From Lachnospiraceae bacterium (GTDB lineage Bacteria; Bacillota; Clostridia; Lachnospirales; Lachnospiraceae), in assembly GCA_022510605.1 (NCBI GenBank), contig JAFLTB010000027.1, positions 1 to 36,306 of the forward strand: DNA of 36,306 nucleotides, given 5' to 3'. Position numbers and translations under genes: made by a program. Positions 1 through 8,352 of this stretch are shown in pieces. Every line of letters begins with the position of its first letter. The stretch's first letter is position 1. The notes under the pieces were generated by a model. The model was not told where the DNA came from. It did not search any database and was given only the letters and a program-made list of their open reading frames with translations.

Positions 1-438
1 AAATAGACTGTACAAGTAAAGGGTTATGGGTGCAGAAATATAATAAGCAGGTAATTAATGACTTTTTGGAGAGTGGTCATCTGGTTGAATTATATTACAT
101 GGATTTTGATGGGAATAATGTGGAAAAATTAGCAGATTAAAGACCTTAAGGGGTTTATGTTGAGGGAAAAATATTTGTGTTCACTAGCAAGAAAGAGAAG
201 AGGCTTGCAATAATATTGCTGCTATAAAAGTGCTTCTGAAGATTTGCCATCTAGATATGCAAAAAACAAACAATCCGATGAAAATGGGGTTTATCAATAT
301 GATTTCGCAGATGATGCTATGAAAAAAATATCGGACGATTCTGCAAAATATATGGTTTTGCTTAATAAAGAAGTTTTCTTGTATGATGATGGACTTTTTG
401 TAGGTGAGTTCAGAAAAATGAAACAAATGAAGTAACAA
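1..438 (+). pseudogene. Decayed 3' part of an unknown gene
   Basis: An open frame enters at the window edge and stops with TAA at 138-140. Its peptide ends in LVELYYMDFDGNNVEKLAD, typical of repeat units in secreted beta-propeller-like proteins. After a second stop at 147-149 the same frame resumes with VYVEGKIFVFTSKKEKRLA, which reads as a natural continuation. The frame then seems to shift twice near 210-235, through NIAAIKV to ASEDLPSRYAKNK, and runs to a TAA just after the codons for KQMK (about 435). No single frame is intact, and the 63-residue ORF from 244 has no convincing ribosome site. I read this as one degraded gene rather than several small ones. The alternative is a short real ORF at 244-435. 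The function is not recognised. Confidence 0.42.
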
Positions 439-520
439 ATATAATGGAAATAATACTATCTTATTTGGAAATCTTTATAATGGTTTTCGATAAATTTAGA
501 ATAAAGCGGAGAATAAGTTA

Positions 521-1702
521 ATGAAAAGAACATTGATTTTAATTTTATTTGTGTTATTAGTAGGGTGTGGAACCGAAAATTTAATTGAAAAACCACAAAA
601 TATTTTTTCTGATAATACTGTATTAGAAGATTATCCATATGCTAATTCAACGGATATATATACTTCCACGGAAAGGTATACTATTGATGGAACCAATAGG
701 GAAACGTTGTATTTGGGGACAGATGAGTTAGATTATTCTGTTTTGTATGTAAATGATGAATGGCTGTACTATTACGATGCGGATGATGAGGGAACAGGGA
801 CACTAAGAAGAATTCCCTTACATAAGGGAAAGGATGGGAGAGATGTTGTAGATATAGAGAAAAAGGAAGTAATCCGTGATACGCAGCATGAAAAGGGATT
901 TACTATAGTTGGTAACTATTATGTGGGAATCAGCTATGGAACCGTAGGGATTTTGCATAATATGGATACAGGGGAAACTGTCAGGCAGAACATACCGGAA
1001 GAATTGCTTTATTCAAAAAACATAGAAGGAGAGGATAAGAAGTGGTATGTTCTGGCTCAGGGGAATGATTGGGTTTTATGGGGTGGGAATGGTATGATGC
1101 TTCAGAAAATACCTTCTGGAGAAATATCAGCCTTAGAGGAAGAGGATAATACAGCAACTGTTGCTTCTGATAATAATTATATCATATATGCGGTGAATAA
1201 ACACTCCTGTTATCAATATGACGTAGTAAAAAATAAGAAAAAAGCAATAGTAAAGGCGGAACAGATTGGTAAGGCTCTTTGCCAGGGGTTAGATATATCC
1301 CAAAACGAAATAGATTCTTTCTCTATAGATAATATAATGGTAAATGATTACAGAATTTATTTGCAGTTGAAAGTGAAGACTATTCAAAAAAATGTAATTG
1401 AACAGCGTTATGTTATTTTATCTCAAAACAGGGAAGAAAGAGGAGTGCTCTCGTATGACACGCAATTAAATTCTGTATTGAAAAATAATTTTGTGGGAAA
1501 AGAAAAAAAGATGGGCAAGAAAACCATTTACCGGGAGAATAGTAGTTTTGTTTTGAATATTGGCGAACTTTGGTTTATAAAGAGCAAGCATTATTATTGT
1601 TATGACGAGAAAACCGATTCGGTCAAAGAAATTGATAAGGATGACAGGGAGTGGAACATCTGCTATGCAGTTTGTGAAGGAGGATTGGAAGATATATGTT
1701 AG
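521..1702 (+). CDS. Secreted lipoprotein, unknown function
   Basis: A 393-residue protein starting with a lipoprotein signal: a lysine-arginine start, a hydrophobic stretch, then the lipobox LVGC with the lipidated cysteine at about residue 16. It is therefore expected on the outer face of the membrane. The body has repeated units rich in Tyr, Trp and Asp (for example EWLYYYDADDEG and IVGNYYVGISYG) that suggest a beta-propeller fold, but no catalytic motif is visible. A GGAG ribosome site lies just before the ATG. Codon use is markedly richer in A and T than in the operon downstream, so this gene and the decayed one before it may form a separately acquired block. A DUF5050-like surface protein is possible. 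The function is unknown. Confidence 0.8.
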   Translation: MKRTLILILFVLLVGCGTENLIEKPQNIFSDNTVLEDYPYANSTDIYTSTERYTIDGTNRETLYLGTDELDYSVLYVNDEWLYYYDADDEGTGTLRRIPLHKGKDGRDVVDIEKKEVIRDTQHEKGFTIVGNYYVGISYGTVGILHNMDTGETVRQNIPEELLYSKNIEGEDKKWYVLAQGNDWVLWGGNGMMLQKIPSGEISALEEEDNTATVASDNNYIIYAVNKHSCYQYDVVKNKKKAIVKAEQIGKALCQGLDISQNEIDSFSIDNIMVNDYRIYLQLKVKTIQKNVIEQRYVILSQNREERGVLSYDTQLNSVLKNNFVGKEKKMGKKTIYRENSSFVLNIGELWFIKSKHYYCYDEKTDSVKEIDKDDREWNICYAVCEGGLEDIC

Positions 1703-1762
1703 TGCCATGAGAACGGATATGGTCTGAAAATATCAAAATGACAGTTATATAAAAATATAAGG

Positions 1763-1791
1763 TTGACATCGCTGGCTCCTTCGGCTATAAT
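1763..1791 (+). promoter_or_regulatory. Consensus sigma-A promoter of the leader/ABC operon
   Basis: TTGACA at 1763-1768 and TATAAT at 1786-1791 are both exact consensus hexamers with the ideal 17-base spacer. Transcription should begin near 1798, about 27 bases before the leader ATG. A promoter this strong in front of a terminator suggests that control lies in transcription elongation rather than initiation. Confidence 0.85.
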
Positions 1792-1824
1792 GACAGCAGA
1801 CTAAAAAGAAAGGCGGTGAACAAT

Positions 1825-1902
1825 ATGACAATCAGAATTACGACTTATTCCATACGACAATCAGAATGTTGCCTATTGTTCATGACGCCATCGCAAGGGT
1901 GA
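1825..1902 (+). CDS. 25-residue candidate leader peptide (attenuator ORF)
   Basis: A short ORF from ATG 1825 to TGA 1900-1902, with a good ribosome site (AAAGGCGGTG at 1810-1819) about five bases before the start. The peptide begins MTIRITTYSI, continues RQSECCLLFM and ends TPSQG. It lies between a consensus promoter and an intrinsic terminator, 138 bases ahead of the first ABC gene. That is the layout of leader peptides controlling drug-inducible genes, such as bmrB ahead of bmrCD in Bacillus subtilis. It has no signal peptide, and I see no modification or immunity genes that would make it a bacteriocin precursor. The peptide family is not recognised. Translation is well supported by the ribosome site. 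The regulatory role is inferred. Confidence 0.62.
   Translation: MTIRITTYSIRQSECCLLFMTPSQG
1827..1867 (+). repeat. Two 12-base direct repeats inside the leader ORF
   Basis: GACAATCAGAAT occurs at 1827-1838 and again at 1856-1867. The 29-base offset is not a multiple of three, so the copies are read in different frames and the repeat is not explained by repeated protein sequence. ATCAGAATTAC (1831-1841) can pair at 10 of 11 positions with GTACTTCTGAT (1930-1940), the 5' arm and adjoining loop bases of the terminator. The second copy can pair over seven bases with the same target. This makes the repeats candidate antiterminator strands. Confidence 0.7.
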
Positions 1903-1928
1903 GAGTTATTTTATTATGACATGAATCG

Positions 1929-1963
1929 GGTACTTCTGATAGAAATGCAGAAGTACCTTTTTT
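1929..1963 (+). terminator. Intrinsic terminator/attenuator before the ABC operon
   Basis: GGTACTTCTG (1929-1938) and CAGAAGTACC (1948-1957) form a perfect 10-bp stem with a 9-base loop, followed directly by six T residues (1958-1963). It lies after the leader ORF and about 77 bases before the first ABC start, with no second clear promoter between. Transcription of the operon from the upstream promoter must therefore read through it. Confidence 0.85.
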
Positions 1964-1967
1964 ATGT

Positions 1968-1996
1968 TATAAAGGCAGTTTGCATATAAAGGCAGT
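1968..1996 (+). repeat. 12-base direct repeat in the operon 5' UTR
   Basis: TATAAAGGCAGT occurs at 1968-1979 and 1985-1996, 17 bases apart, between the terminator and the first ABC gene. It could be a binding site for a regulator or a local duplication. No function can be assigned from the sequence. Confidence 0.5.
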
Positions 1997-2040
1997 CTGC
2001 AGCGTGGCGTTGAAAGTTGACGGAAAGGGGAATGTACAGC

Positions 2041-4374
2041 ATGAAGGACAATCAACTGCCTTCCCGGGTATTACAGCAGTTAAAGCGGGAAGGAATTGGC
2101 AAGAAGGATATTTTAGACGTTTGTCCAACGGATTTATCCTTTGGGGGAGAGTATATCAGCGGCTATCTGTTTTTGACAGGAGAGATGTTAGGAATCGTAA
2201 CCAGTGAACCCATTGGAAACCGGGTGCGTTATTTCCGGGGAACCAAGACAAAGGACATGGATTACGGAGAGGACACACTGGAGTATGCCTGTCGTCTGCT
2301 TCCCCTGTCGGAGACCGCCCATATGAAGATAGAACGGCAGATAGCCACCAATGTGGTAGTGATTTATCATAAAGAAGTGCCGCTGCGGGTGGCGGCTCTG
2401 ACGAATCTGTATCTGGAGCAGATGAATCTGTTTTTGAAAAGTTATAAAAAATTGAAGAAATACCCGGAGGCAGCAGAGGAAGTAGAGTCTTCGGCGGATA
2501 TCCAGGAGGAAAAGGCTGAATATTGTCCGGTATGCGGAACCATGTACCCGGACCCTAAGCGGAAAATCTGTCCGAAGTGTATGAATAAGCGCTCCATTTT
2601 TATGCGGACCATGCGCTATTTTTTCAAGTACCGTGTGCAGTTTATCACACTGTTTTTCTGTTACTTTGCAGCGGCAGGAGTAAATCTGGTGTGGCCGTAT
2701 CTGAGCGGTACGGTACTGTATGACAAAGTGCTGGTGAAGGATGATGACTATCTATCATCCTTTGGGCTTGCCGGGAAGTATGTGTTGGCTTTGTTTCTTC
2801 TGGTGATGGTAATGGTGCTGTCCAAAGGTGTTCAACAGGGCGTAGCCATGCTGCAGGGAAGTCTGATGGCCAAAGTGGTTGCGGCTACCGTGCGGGATAT
2901 GAAGCAGGATGTTTTTTCCTCCATGGGGCGCCTTTCCATCCACTTTTTTACCAGTAAGCAGACAGGAAGCCTTATGACCCGCGTGCTCAGCGATGCTGAC
3001 CGGGTGACAGGATTTTTTCTGGATGGCTTTCCCTACATATTTGTCCATGCCTTTACGATTATTGCCTCTTTTGTAGTTATGTTCCAGCTGAACTGGCAGA
3101 TGGCGCTGGTGGCCTGTATTCTTCTGCCATTTCTGGTATATATGAGCGTAAAGCTGAAACCGAAACTGTGGAGTTTGTTTGGACGAAGACACCGGGCAGA
3201 GCGCACCTTGAACAGCCGTCTCAATGACAATCTGACCGGCGCCCGGGTGGTAAAGGCTTTTGGGCAGCAGGAGCAGGAAAACCATCGGTTTGAGCCGGCC
3301 AATGCAAGACTGCAGGATGCCGAGGTGCGGATTGTCAAATATAATAACCGTTTTACGGTATTATATAATATGGTGCAGGAGGTTTCCAATATCTGGGTGT
3401 GGATTCTGGGAGTAATCCTGCTGTTAAATACCGGTAGTATTGAACTGGGAGTTCTGATTACCTTTGTGGGATATGTGGGACAGTTAAACGGGCCTATGAA
3501 CTTTTTCTCCCGGGTATTCCATATGTGGTCGGACAGCATCAACGCGGCCCAGAGAATGTTTGAGATTATGGATGCGGTGCCGGATATTCAGGAAATCGAA
3601 AATCCGGTGGAATTAAAGCAGCCGAAAGGCGAGATTGACTTACATCATGTGACCTTTGGCTACGATATAAACAATCCGGTGTTAAAGGATGTAAACCTTC
3701 ACGTGAAGGAAGGAGAGATGTTGGGTATCGTGGGACGCTCGGGAGCGGGTAAGACCACTCTGGTGAACCTGATTTCCCGACTGTATGATACAGACGAGGG
3801 AACCATTTCCATTGATGGAGAGGATGTCAGAAATCTGGCCTTTCATGATTTGAGAAGAAATGTGGCAATGGTTTCCCAGGACACCTATATTTTTATGGGG
3901 ACGGTGGCGGAAAACATTGCCTATGCCAATCCGAAGGCTACAAGGGAGGATATTATCCAGGCGGCGATGTTAGCCAGCGCCCACGAATTTATTGCCAATA
4001 TGCCGGATGGCTATGATACGGTAATCGGTGCTTCCGGCAAGGATTTATCCGGTGGTGAGAAACAGCGGATTTCCATTGCCAGAGCGGTGCTTGCCAATCC
4101 TAAGATTCTGATTTTAGATGAGGCCACCGCCAGCGTGGACACCGAGACAGAAAAGGCCATCCAGAAATCCCTGAATTATCTGGTAAAGGGGCGTACTACC
4201 CTGTCCATTGCCCACCGGCTTTCCACTTTGCGGGATGCGGACCGGCTGGTGGTGATTGACAATGGAAAAATTGTGGAGGAGGGTACACACAGCGAGCTGG
4301 AAGCCCTCCGGGGAATTTATTTCAAACTGATGGAATTGCAGACAAAATCTCTGGCCTTAAAGGGGTTAGAATAG
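2041..4374 (+). CDS. ABC half-transporter with N-terminal domain and zinc ribbon (DUF1854-associated)
   Basis: A 777-residue protein. Residues 1 to about 155 form a soluble domain with a PH/GRAM-like pattern (GYLFLTGEMLGIV). A zinc ribbon follows with cysteines 162, 165, 177 and 180 (CPVC-X11-CPKC), then a six-helix exporter domain (about 200-480) and a complete ATPase domain. Walker A is GRSGAGKT (565-572), the signature LSGGE (669-673), Walker B ends at Asp693-Glu694 and the switch histidine is His725, so the ATP site looks active. I chose the ATG at 2041 because AAAGGGG lies about ten bases upstream. An in-frame TTG at 2017 has no ribosome site. It resembles the ABC protein that accompanies DUF1854 in cyanophycin loci. 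It probably pairs with the 728-residue protein encoded two genes downstream. The substrate is unknown. Confidence 0.88.
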   Translation: MKDNQLPSRVLQQLKREGIGKKDILDVCPTDLSFGGEYISGYLFLTGEMLGIVTSEPIGNRVRYFRGTKTKDMDYGEDTLEYACRLLPLSETAHMKIERQIATNVVVIYHKEVPLRVAALTNLYLEQMNLFLKSYKKLKKYPEAAEEVESSADIQEEKAEYCPVCGTMYPDPKRKICPKCMNKRSIFMRTMRYFFKYRVQFITLFFCYFAAAGVNLVWPYLSGTVLYDKVLVKDDDYLSSFGLAGKYVLALFLLVMVMVLSKGVQQGVAMLQGSLMAKVVAATVRDMKQDVFSSMGRLSIHFFTSKQTGSLMTRVLSDADRVTGFFLDGFPYIFVHAFTIIASFVVMFQLNWQMALVACILLPFLVYMSVKLKPKLWSLFGRRHRAERTLNSRLNDNLTGARVVKAFGQQEQENHRFEPANARLQDAEVRIVKYNNRFTVLYNMVQEVSNIWVWILGVILLLNTGSIELGVLITFVGYVGQLNGPMNFFSRVFHMWSDSINAAQRMFEIMDAVPDIQEIENPVELKQPKGEIDLHHVTFGYDINNPVLKDVNLHVKEGEMLGIVGRSGAGKTTLVNLISRLYDTDEGTISIDGEDVRNLAFHDLRRNVAMVSQDTYIFMGTVAENIAYANPKATREDIIQAAMLASAHEFIANMPDGYDTVIGASGKDLSGGEKQRISIARAVLANPKILILDEATASVDTETEKAIQKSLNYLVKGRTTLSIAHRLSTLRDADRLVVIDNGKIVEEGTHSELEALRGIYFKLMELQTKSLALKGLE

Positions 4375-4396
4375 CGGTATCGAAAGGAAAGAAGCC

Positions 4397-4939
4397 ATGG
4401 AAGAAAATTTTACAATGGAGCAGATGGAAACAGAGGCGGCAGAAATGACAGCGCTTCGCTATCTGACAGAAAAGAATGCCACATTTACCCGGACAAAGGG
4501 GGGATTTGTCCAATTGGAATATGATGGAAAAATATGGGAGCGGGTGCAGGTAATCCGGTTATTTCCCTTTACGGAGCCGGATAAGTTTATCTCACTGCGC
4601 ACCGTGGAGGAACGCTCCAAAGAAATCGGCGTAATTGCAGATATGAAGCAGGTGTCAAAGGAGACGAGAAAACTGCTGGAAGAGCAGTTGAATCTCCACT
4701 ATTTCACACCGGTAATTGAGAAAATAGTAGACATCAAGGACGAGTATGGTTATGCGTATTTTCATGTATTGACGGACAGGGGCGAGTGCCGCTTCACCAT
4801 TAATATGGGAGCCAATGCGGTGGTGCGCCTGACGGACAGCCGGCTGTTGATTACGGATTTGGATGAAAACCGTTTTGAGATACCGGATGTATTCCGGTTA
4901 AGCCAGAAGGAGCAGCGCAAGCTGGATTTGTTCCTGTAG
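4397..4939 (+). CDS. DUF1854 family protein
   Basis: A 180-residue soluble protein with no signal peptide or membrane segment. It matches the DUF1854 pattern as I know it: a conserved start (VIRLFPFTEPDKFISLRTVE), a central LLEEQLNLHYFTPVIEKI, then VLTDRGECRFTI, a run ending RLLITDLDENRFEIPD and a final LDLFL. AAAGGAAAG precedes the ATG. The gene sits 22 bases after one zinc-ribbon ABC half-transporter and 47 bases before the other, so the three products are probably one machine. In beta-proteobacteria and cyanobacteria the family is linked to cyanophycin metabolism. No cyanophycin synthetase or cyanophycinase occurs here, so that role should not be carried over. An accessory or regulatory subunit of the transporter is an inference. 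Confidence 0.85.
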   Translation: MEENFTMEQMETEAAEMTALRYLTEKNATFTRTKGGFVQLEYDGKIWERVQVIRLFPFTEPDKFISLRTVEERSKEIGVIADMKQVSKETRKLLEEQLNLHYFTPVIEKIVDIKDEYGYAYFHVLTDRGECRFTINMGANAVVRLTDSRLLITDLDENRFEIPDVFRLSQKEQRKLDLFL

Positions 4940-4986
4940 GTTGAAGGGAAGGGAGTATATGTGACGCTTCGGAATGGAGGGTATTT

Positions 4987-7173
4987 ATGATATTAAAATT
5001 TGAACTGCCAAAGGAAGCAGAGGCCTGCGTGGAGTTAGCGGCGGATGAGAGGATTTATTATGCGGTTCCCTTTGATATAGATGAGGGAGGCGCCTGGCTG
5101 CCGGATTCCTACTTTGTAGTCAGCAGCAGACATCTTTGGATGATTTCCCAGGGCAGGTTAATAGAAAAGATTTCCATATCAGATTGCAGACGGGCCAAGG
5201 CAGAGGCAAAAATCGGCGGCGGCCTGCTGGTTCTGGAACATAAGGGGGTAGAGCGCTATCTGGTGCATTACTCGGCGAAGCATCTGTCCCGGTATGCCTA
5301 TATTGCCAGAGGAATTAACATTCTGGCTGGCGGCCGTACGGAGGAGGTGGCAAGCGGAGAGTACGAGAAAATCTGTCCCCAGTGCGGACGGGCAATTCCC
5401 GGCACGAGATACTGTCCGCACTGTTCCAAAGAAGGGGGCTTCTGGCGGAATTTTCTCCGGATGTCAGCGCCTTATAAGAGGCATTTTACCGGCATTATTA
5501 TATTGATGATATTGGCGGCGGTGGTAACGCTTCTGAATCCGGAGGTGCAAAAGCATCTGGTGGATGATGTGCTGACTACGGGAGACGGCAGTATGGGAGT
5601 GGCCTTTACCTGTCTTGGCATTATGTTTCTGCTCAGTGCCGGCATTGTAGTGATTAACGTGCTGAAAAGTTATTACTGTACGGTGTTAGGAGCCACGATT
5701 GCCAAGGACTTGCGTCAGGAGCTGTTTGGAAAGGTACAGATTCTGTCCCTGAGTTTTATCAACGACAGGCGGCCGGGCGAGCTAATGAACCGGATTGCCT
5801 TTGACACAGGCAAAATCCGGGAGTTTATGGAGCGGACGTTCTGTAATATGTTTACGGTTTGTTTTATCTTTGTCTGTGACATTATTTTTATGCTGGCGCT
5901 GAATGTAAAACTGGCATTGCTTAGTTTCATCTTTGTTCCGGCCGCCGTGATATTTACTTATTTGTTTCGGAAGAGCATTCATAGACGGTTTCATTTGCAG
6001 TGGAAAAAAAGCGATGATGTAAACAGTAATTTACAGGATGTTATCGCTGGTATGCGCGTAGTGAAATCCTATGGAAAAGAAGAGGCGGAGAAGGAAAAAT
6101 TTAACGCGCTGGCCCAGGAATTCTGCCGCGTCCAGACGAGAAATGAGGTATTCTGGGCGATGCTTATCCCTATTACTGGTTTTATTATGGGGGCTGGAGT
6201 ATTCCTGGTTATCTATTTTGGCGGGATGGATGTATTTGGCGGAACCATGACGACGGGAGAACTGATTCAGTTCATTACCTATACCCAGCTTCTGTACCAG
6301 TACCTGAACTGGATGACTTCCATGCCAAGGGATTTGATGAACTTAATCAGCAGCATCGAGCGTATTAATGATGTGCTGGCCCAGGAACCTTTTATTGAGG
6401 ATGTGGAGCATCCGGTAGAGCTTGAAGTAGAGGGCGAGATTGAATTTCAGCACGCCACCTTTGGTTATAAATCCTACCAGCCTGTATTAGAGGACTTAAA
6501 CCTCACCATACATAAAGGGGAAATGATTGGTATTGTAGGGGCTTCGGGAACGGGAAAATCCACCCTGATAAACCTGATTATGCGACTGTATGAGGTGGAT
6601 GATGGAAGCCTTTTGGTGGATGGACGGGACATTAAGGAAATCCGCTCCGATAAGTTCCACTCCCAGATAGGCGTGGTATTGCAGGAGACCTTTTTGTTCT
6701 CCGGAACCATACTGAATAACATTCGTTTTTCCAGACCGGAGGCCACCTATGAGGAGGTGATCCGGGCGGCCAAGATGGCCAATGCCCACGAATTTATATC
6801 CAAGACGCCAGACGGATATAATACCTATGTAGGGGAAAAGGGCCATACCCTTTCCGGCGGTGAACGCCAGCGGATTGCCATTGCCAGAGCCATATTAAAT
6901 GAGCCAAGGCTGTTGATATTAGACGAGGCTACGGCCAGTCTGGATACGGAAAGCGAGTTTATGATTCAAAAGGCCTTAGAGCGTCTCACCAATGGACGGA
7001 CTACCTTTGCCATTGCCCACCGGCTTTCCACGCTGCAAAATGCGGACCGGCTGATTGTCATTGACGGGCATCAGGTGGCCGAGGTGGGCTCTCATCAGGA
7101 ACTGATTGAAAAGGGCGGCATTTATTACCGTCTGGTGAAGGCACAGCTGGAGATGCAGGGGAGCGGTGTATGA
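4987..7173 (+). CDS. Second zinc-ribbon ABC half-transporter
   Basis: A 728-residue protein built like the gene two upstream: an N-terminal domain of about 125 residues, a zinc ribbon (Cys130, 133, 143 and 146; CPQC-X9-CPHC), an exporter membrane domain (about 165-450) and a complete ATPase domain. Walker A is GASGTGKS (518-525), signature LSGGE (622-626), Walker B Asp646-Glu647, switch His678. Both ABC proteins have intact ATP motifs, so a heterodimer with two active sites, or two homodimers, is possible. GGAGG lies ten bases before the ATG. The stop codon overlaps the next start as ATGA, which implies translational coupling with the glycerophosphotransferase-like gene. The substrate is unknown. 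Confidence 0.88.
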   Translation: MILKFELPKEAEACVELAADERIYYAVPFDIDEGGAWLPDSYFVVSSRHLWMISQGRLIEKISISDCRRAKAEAKIGGGLLVLEHKGVERYLVHYSAKHLSRYAYIARGINILAGGRTEEVASGEYEKICPQCGRAIPGTRYCPHCSKEGGFWRNFLRMSAPYKRHFTGIIILMILAAVVTLLNPEVQKHLVDDVLTTGDGSMGVAFTCLGIMFLLSAGIVVINVLKSYYCTVLGATIAKDLRQELFGKVQILSLSFINDRRPGELMNRIAFDTGKIREFMERTFCNMFTVCFIFVCDIIFMLALNVKLALLSFIFVPAAVIFTYLFRKSIHRRFHLQWKKSDDVNSNLQDVIAGMRVVKSYGKEEAEKEKFNALAQEFCRVQTRNEVFWAMLIPITGFIMGAGVFLVIYFGGMDVFGGTMTTGELIQFITYTQLLYQYLNWMTSMPRDLMNLISSIERINDVLAQEPFIEDVEHPVELEVEGEIEFQHATFGYKSYQPVLEDLNLTIHKGEMIGIVGASGTGKSTLINLIMRLYEVDDGSLLVDGRDIKEIRSDKFHSQIGVVLQETFLFSGTILNNIRFSRPEATYEEVIRAAKMANAHEFISKTPDGYNTYVGEKGHTLSGGERQRIAIARAILNEPRLLILDEATASLDTESEFMIQKALERLTNGRTTFAIAHRLSTLQNADRLIVIDGHQVAEVGSHQELIEKGGIYYRLVKAQLEMQGSGV

Positions 7174-8318
7174 GAGAAATAGTAAAAAAGTTATTGATTG
7201 TCCTGTTCCGGCTTCTGCCGCTGCGGGAGGACATTATATTGGAAAGCCACCCGGATTTTTCAGATAATACCTATGCGCTGTACGAATACTTTCTGAAGCA
7301 GGGAGTAAACCGGCGGCATCGGATTTACTGGGCGCTCTATGACAGAGAGCGGCCGGTGCCGGCGCTGCCGGAGAACGTGGAGGTTTTTTACCAGGATGCC
7401 AGAGGCTTTTCCCAGATGTGGAAACGGTTTCATGCGCTGTACCGGGCCCGCTATATCATCGACTGCAATGCCTTTATATATAAGAGGAGAAAAGGGCAGG
7501 TGAGGATCCATCTGGGGCACGGAATGCTCATTAAAATCACAAGGGATTATCATACGAGGGAAAAAATAGGGGAGTGTGACGGTTATCTTGTCACAAGCCC
7601 TTTCTGGTATGATATTTTTACGGAAAAAGTCGGTATAAAAAAAGAAGTCCTTCTTCCTCTTGGCTATCCGAGAAATGATGTACTGGTGTCAGAGGAGGCG
7701 AAAAAAAGCCGTTTGGGCCGGTATATCCTCTGGATGCCTACCTATAGACAGCATCGTCTGCACCGGGAGGCGGGACTGGATATCGAATATCCCTTTGGCA
7801 TGCCGGAGGTGATGAATACAGAGCAGCTGATGGAGTTAGAGGCCCTCCTTGCCAGATGGGACATAACGTTATATTTCCGTCCCCATCCGGTACAGGAGTT
7901 GTCCGCTTTTTCCGAAAAGAGGCTTGCGCATATCCAGATTGCCGACGATGCTTTTTTACAGCAGGAAAAGATTACACTGTATGAGATGCTGGCGGCAGCA
8001 GAAGCTCTTATAACCGATTATTCCTCGGTTTATTACGATTTCTTATTGACAGAACGGCCAATTGGCCTTACGATACGAGACAGGGAGATTTATTTTGAAC
8101 ATTTTACCTGTCCCTTTTCCGATATGAAGGAATTTATTCAGGGAAGTTATATTGAGTCCTTTGATGAATTGAAGGAATTTCTCTGTCAGGTGGCTGCTGG
8201 AGAGCGGCTGTGGACAGATAGGCTGTCGGAATTGAAACACCGCTATCATGCCGTGACGGATGGCTCCTCCTGCCAGCAGATTTACCGCTATTTACAGGAG
8301 AAGCATGGGCTGACATAA
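7170..8318 (+). CDS. CDP-glycerol glycerophosphotransferase family protein (TagB/TagF-like)
   Basis: A 382-residue member of the family that moves glycerol- or ribitol-phosphate from a CDP donor onto a lipid-linked acceptor during teichoic acid or related polymer synthesis on the inner membrane face. Family motifs are HGMLIKI (usually HGTPLKK), LPLGYPRNDVL, LWMPTYR, YFRPHP and ITDYSSVYYDFLLTERPI. The N-terminal fold DNTYALYEYFLKQG is also typical. The HG motif differs from the usual form, so the donor or acceptor may differ. The start overlaps the previous stop (ATGA). Its place beside a flippase and ABC exporters points to assembly of an envelope glycopolymer or decoration. It is not a full teichoic acid cluster, as no TagO, TagA, TagD or TagGH genes are present. 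Confidence 0.88.
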   Translation: MREIVKKLLIVLFRLLPLREDIILESHPDFSDNTYALYEYFLKQGVNRRHRIYWALYDRERPVPALPENVEVFYQDARGFSQMWKRFHALYRARYIIDCNAFIYKRRKGQVRIHLGHGMLIKITRDYHTREKIGECDGYLVTSPFWYDIFTEKVGIKKEVLLPLGYPRNDVLVSEEAKKSRLGRYILWMPTYRQHRLHREAGLDIEYPFGMPEVMNTEQLMELEALLARWDITLYFRPHPVQELSAFSEKRLAHIQIADDAFLQQEKITLYEMLAAAEALITDYSSVYYDFLLTERPIGLTIRDREIYFEHFTCPFSDMKEFIQGSYIESFDELKEFLCQVAAGERLWTDRLSELKHRYHAVTDGSSCQQIYRYLQEKHGLT

Positions 8319-8352
8319 GAGCGGAGACGGGGGAAACCGAGGAGAGGAAAAG

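Noticed and set aside
1825..1902. The RQSECC segment of the leader peptide resembles the start of C39 peptidase domains.
   Set aside because: The ORF stops after 25 codons, lacks the conserved spacing of the peptidase and is better explained as a leader. The resemblance is only a few residues.
2041..7173. A cyanophycin export or metabolism locus.
   Set aside because: Only the DUF1854 and ABC proteins match. No cyanophycin synthetase, cyanophycinase or isoaspartyl dipeptidase is present in the window.
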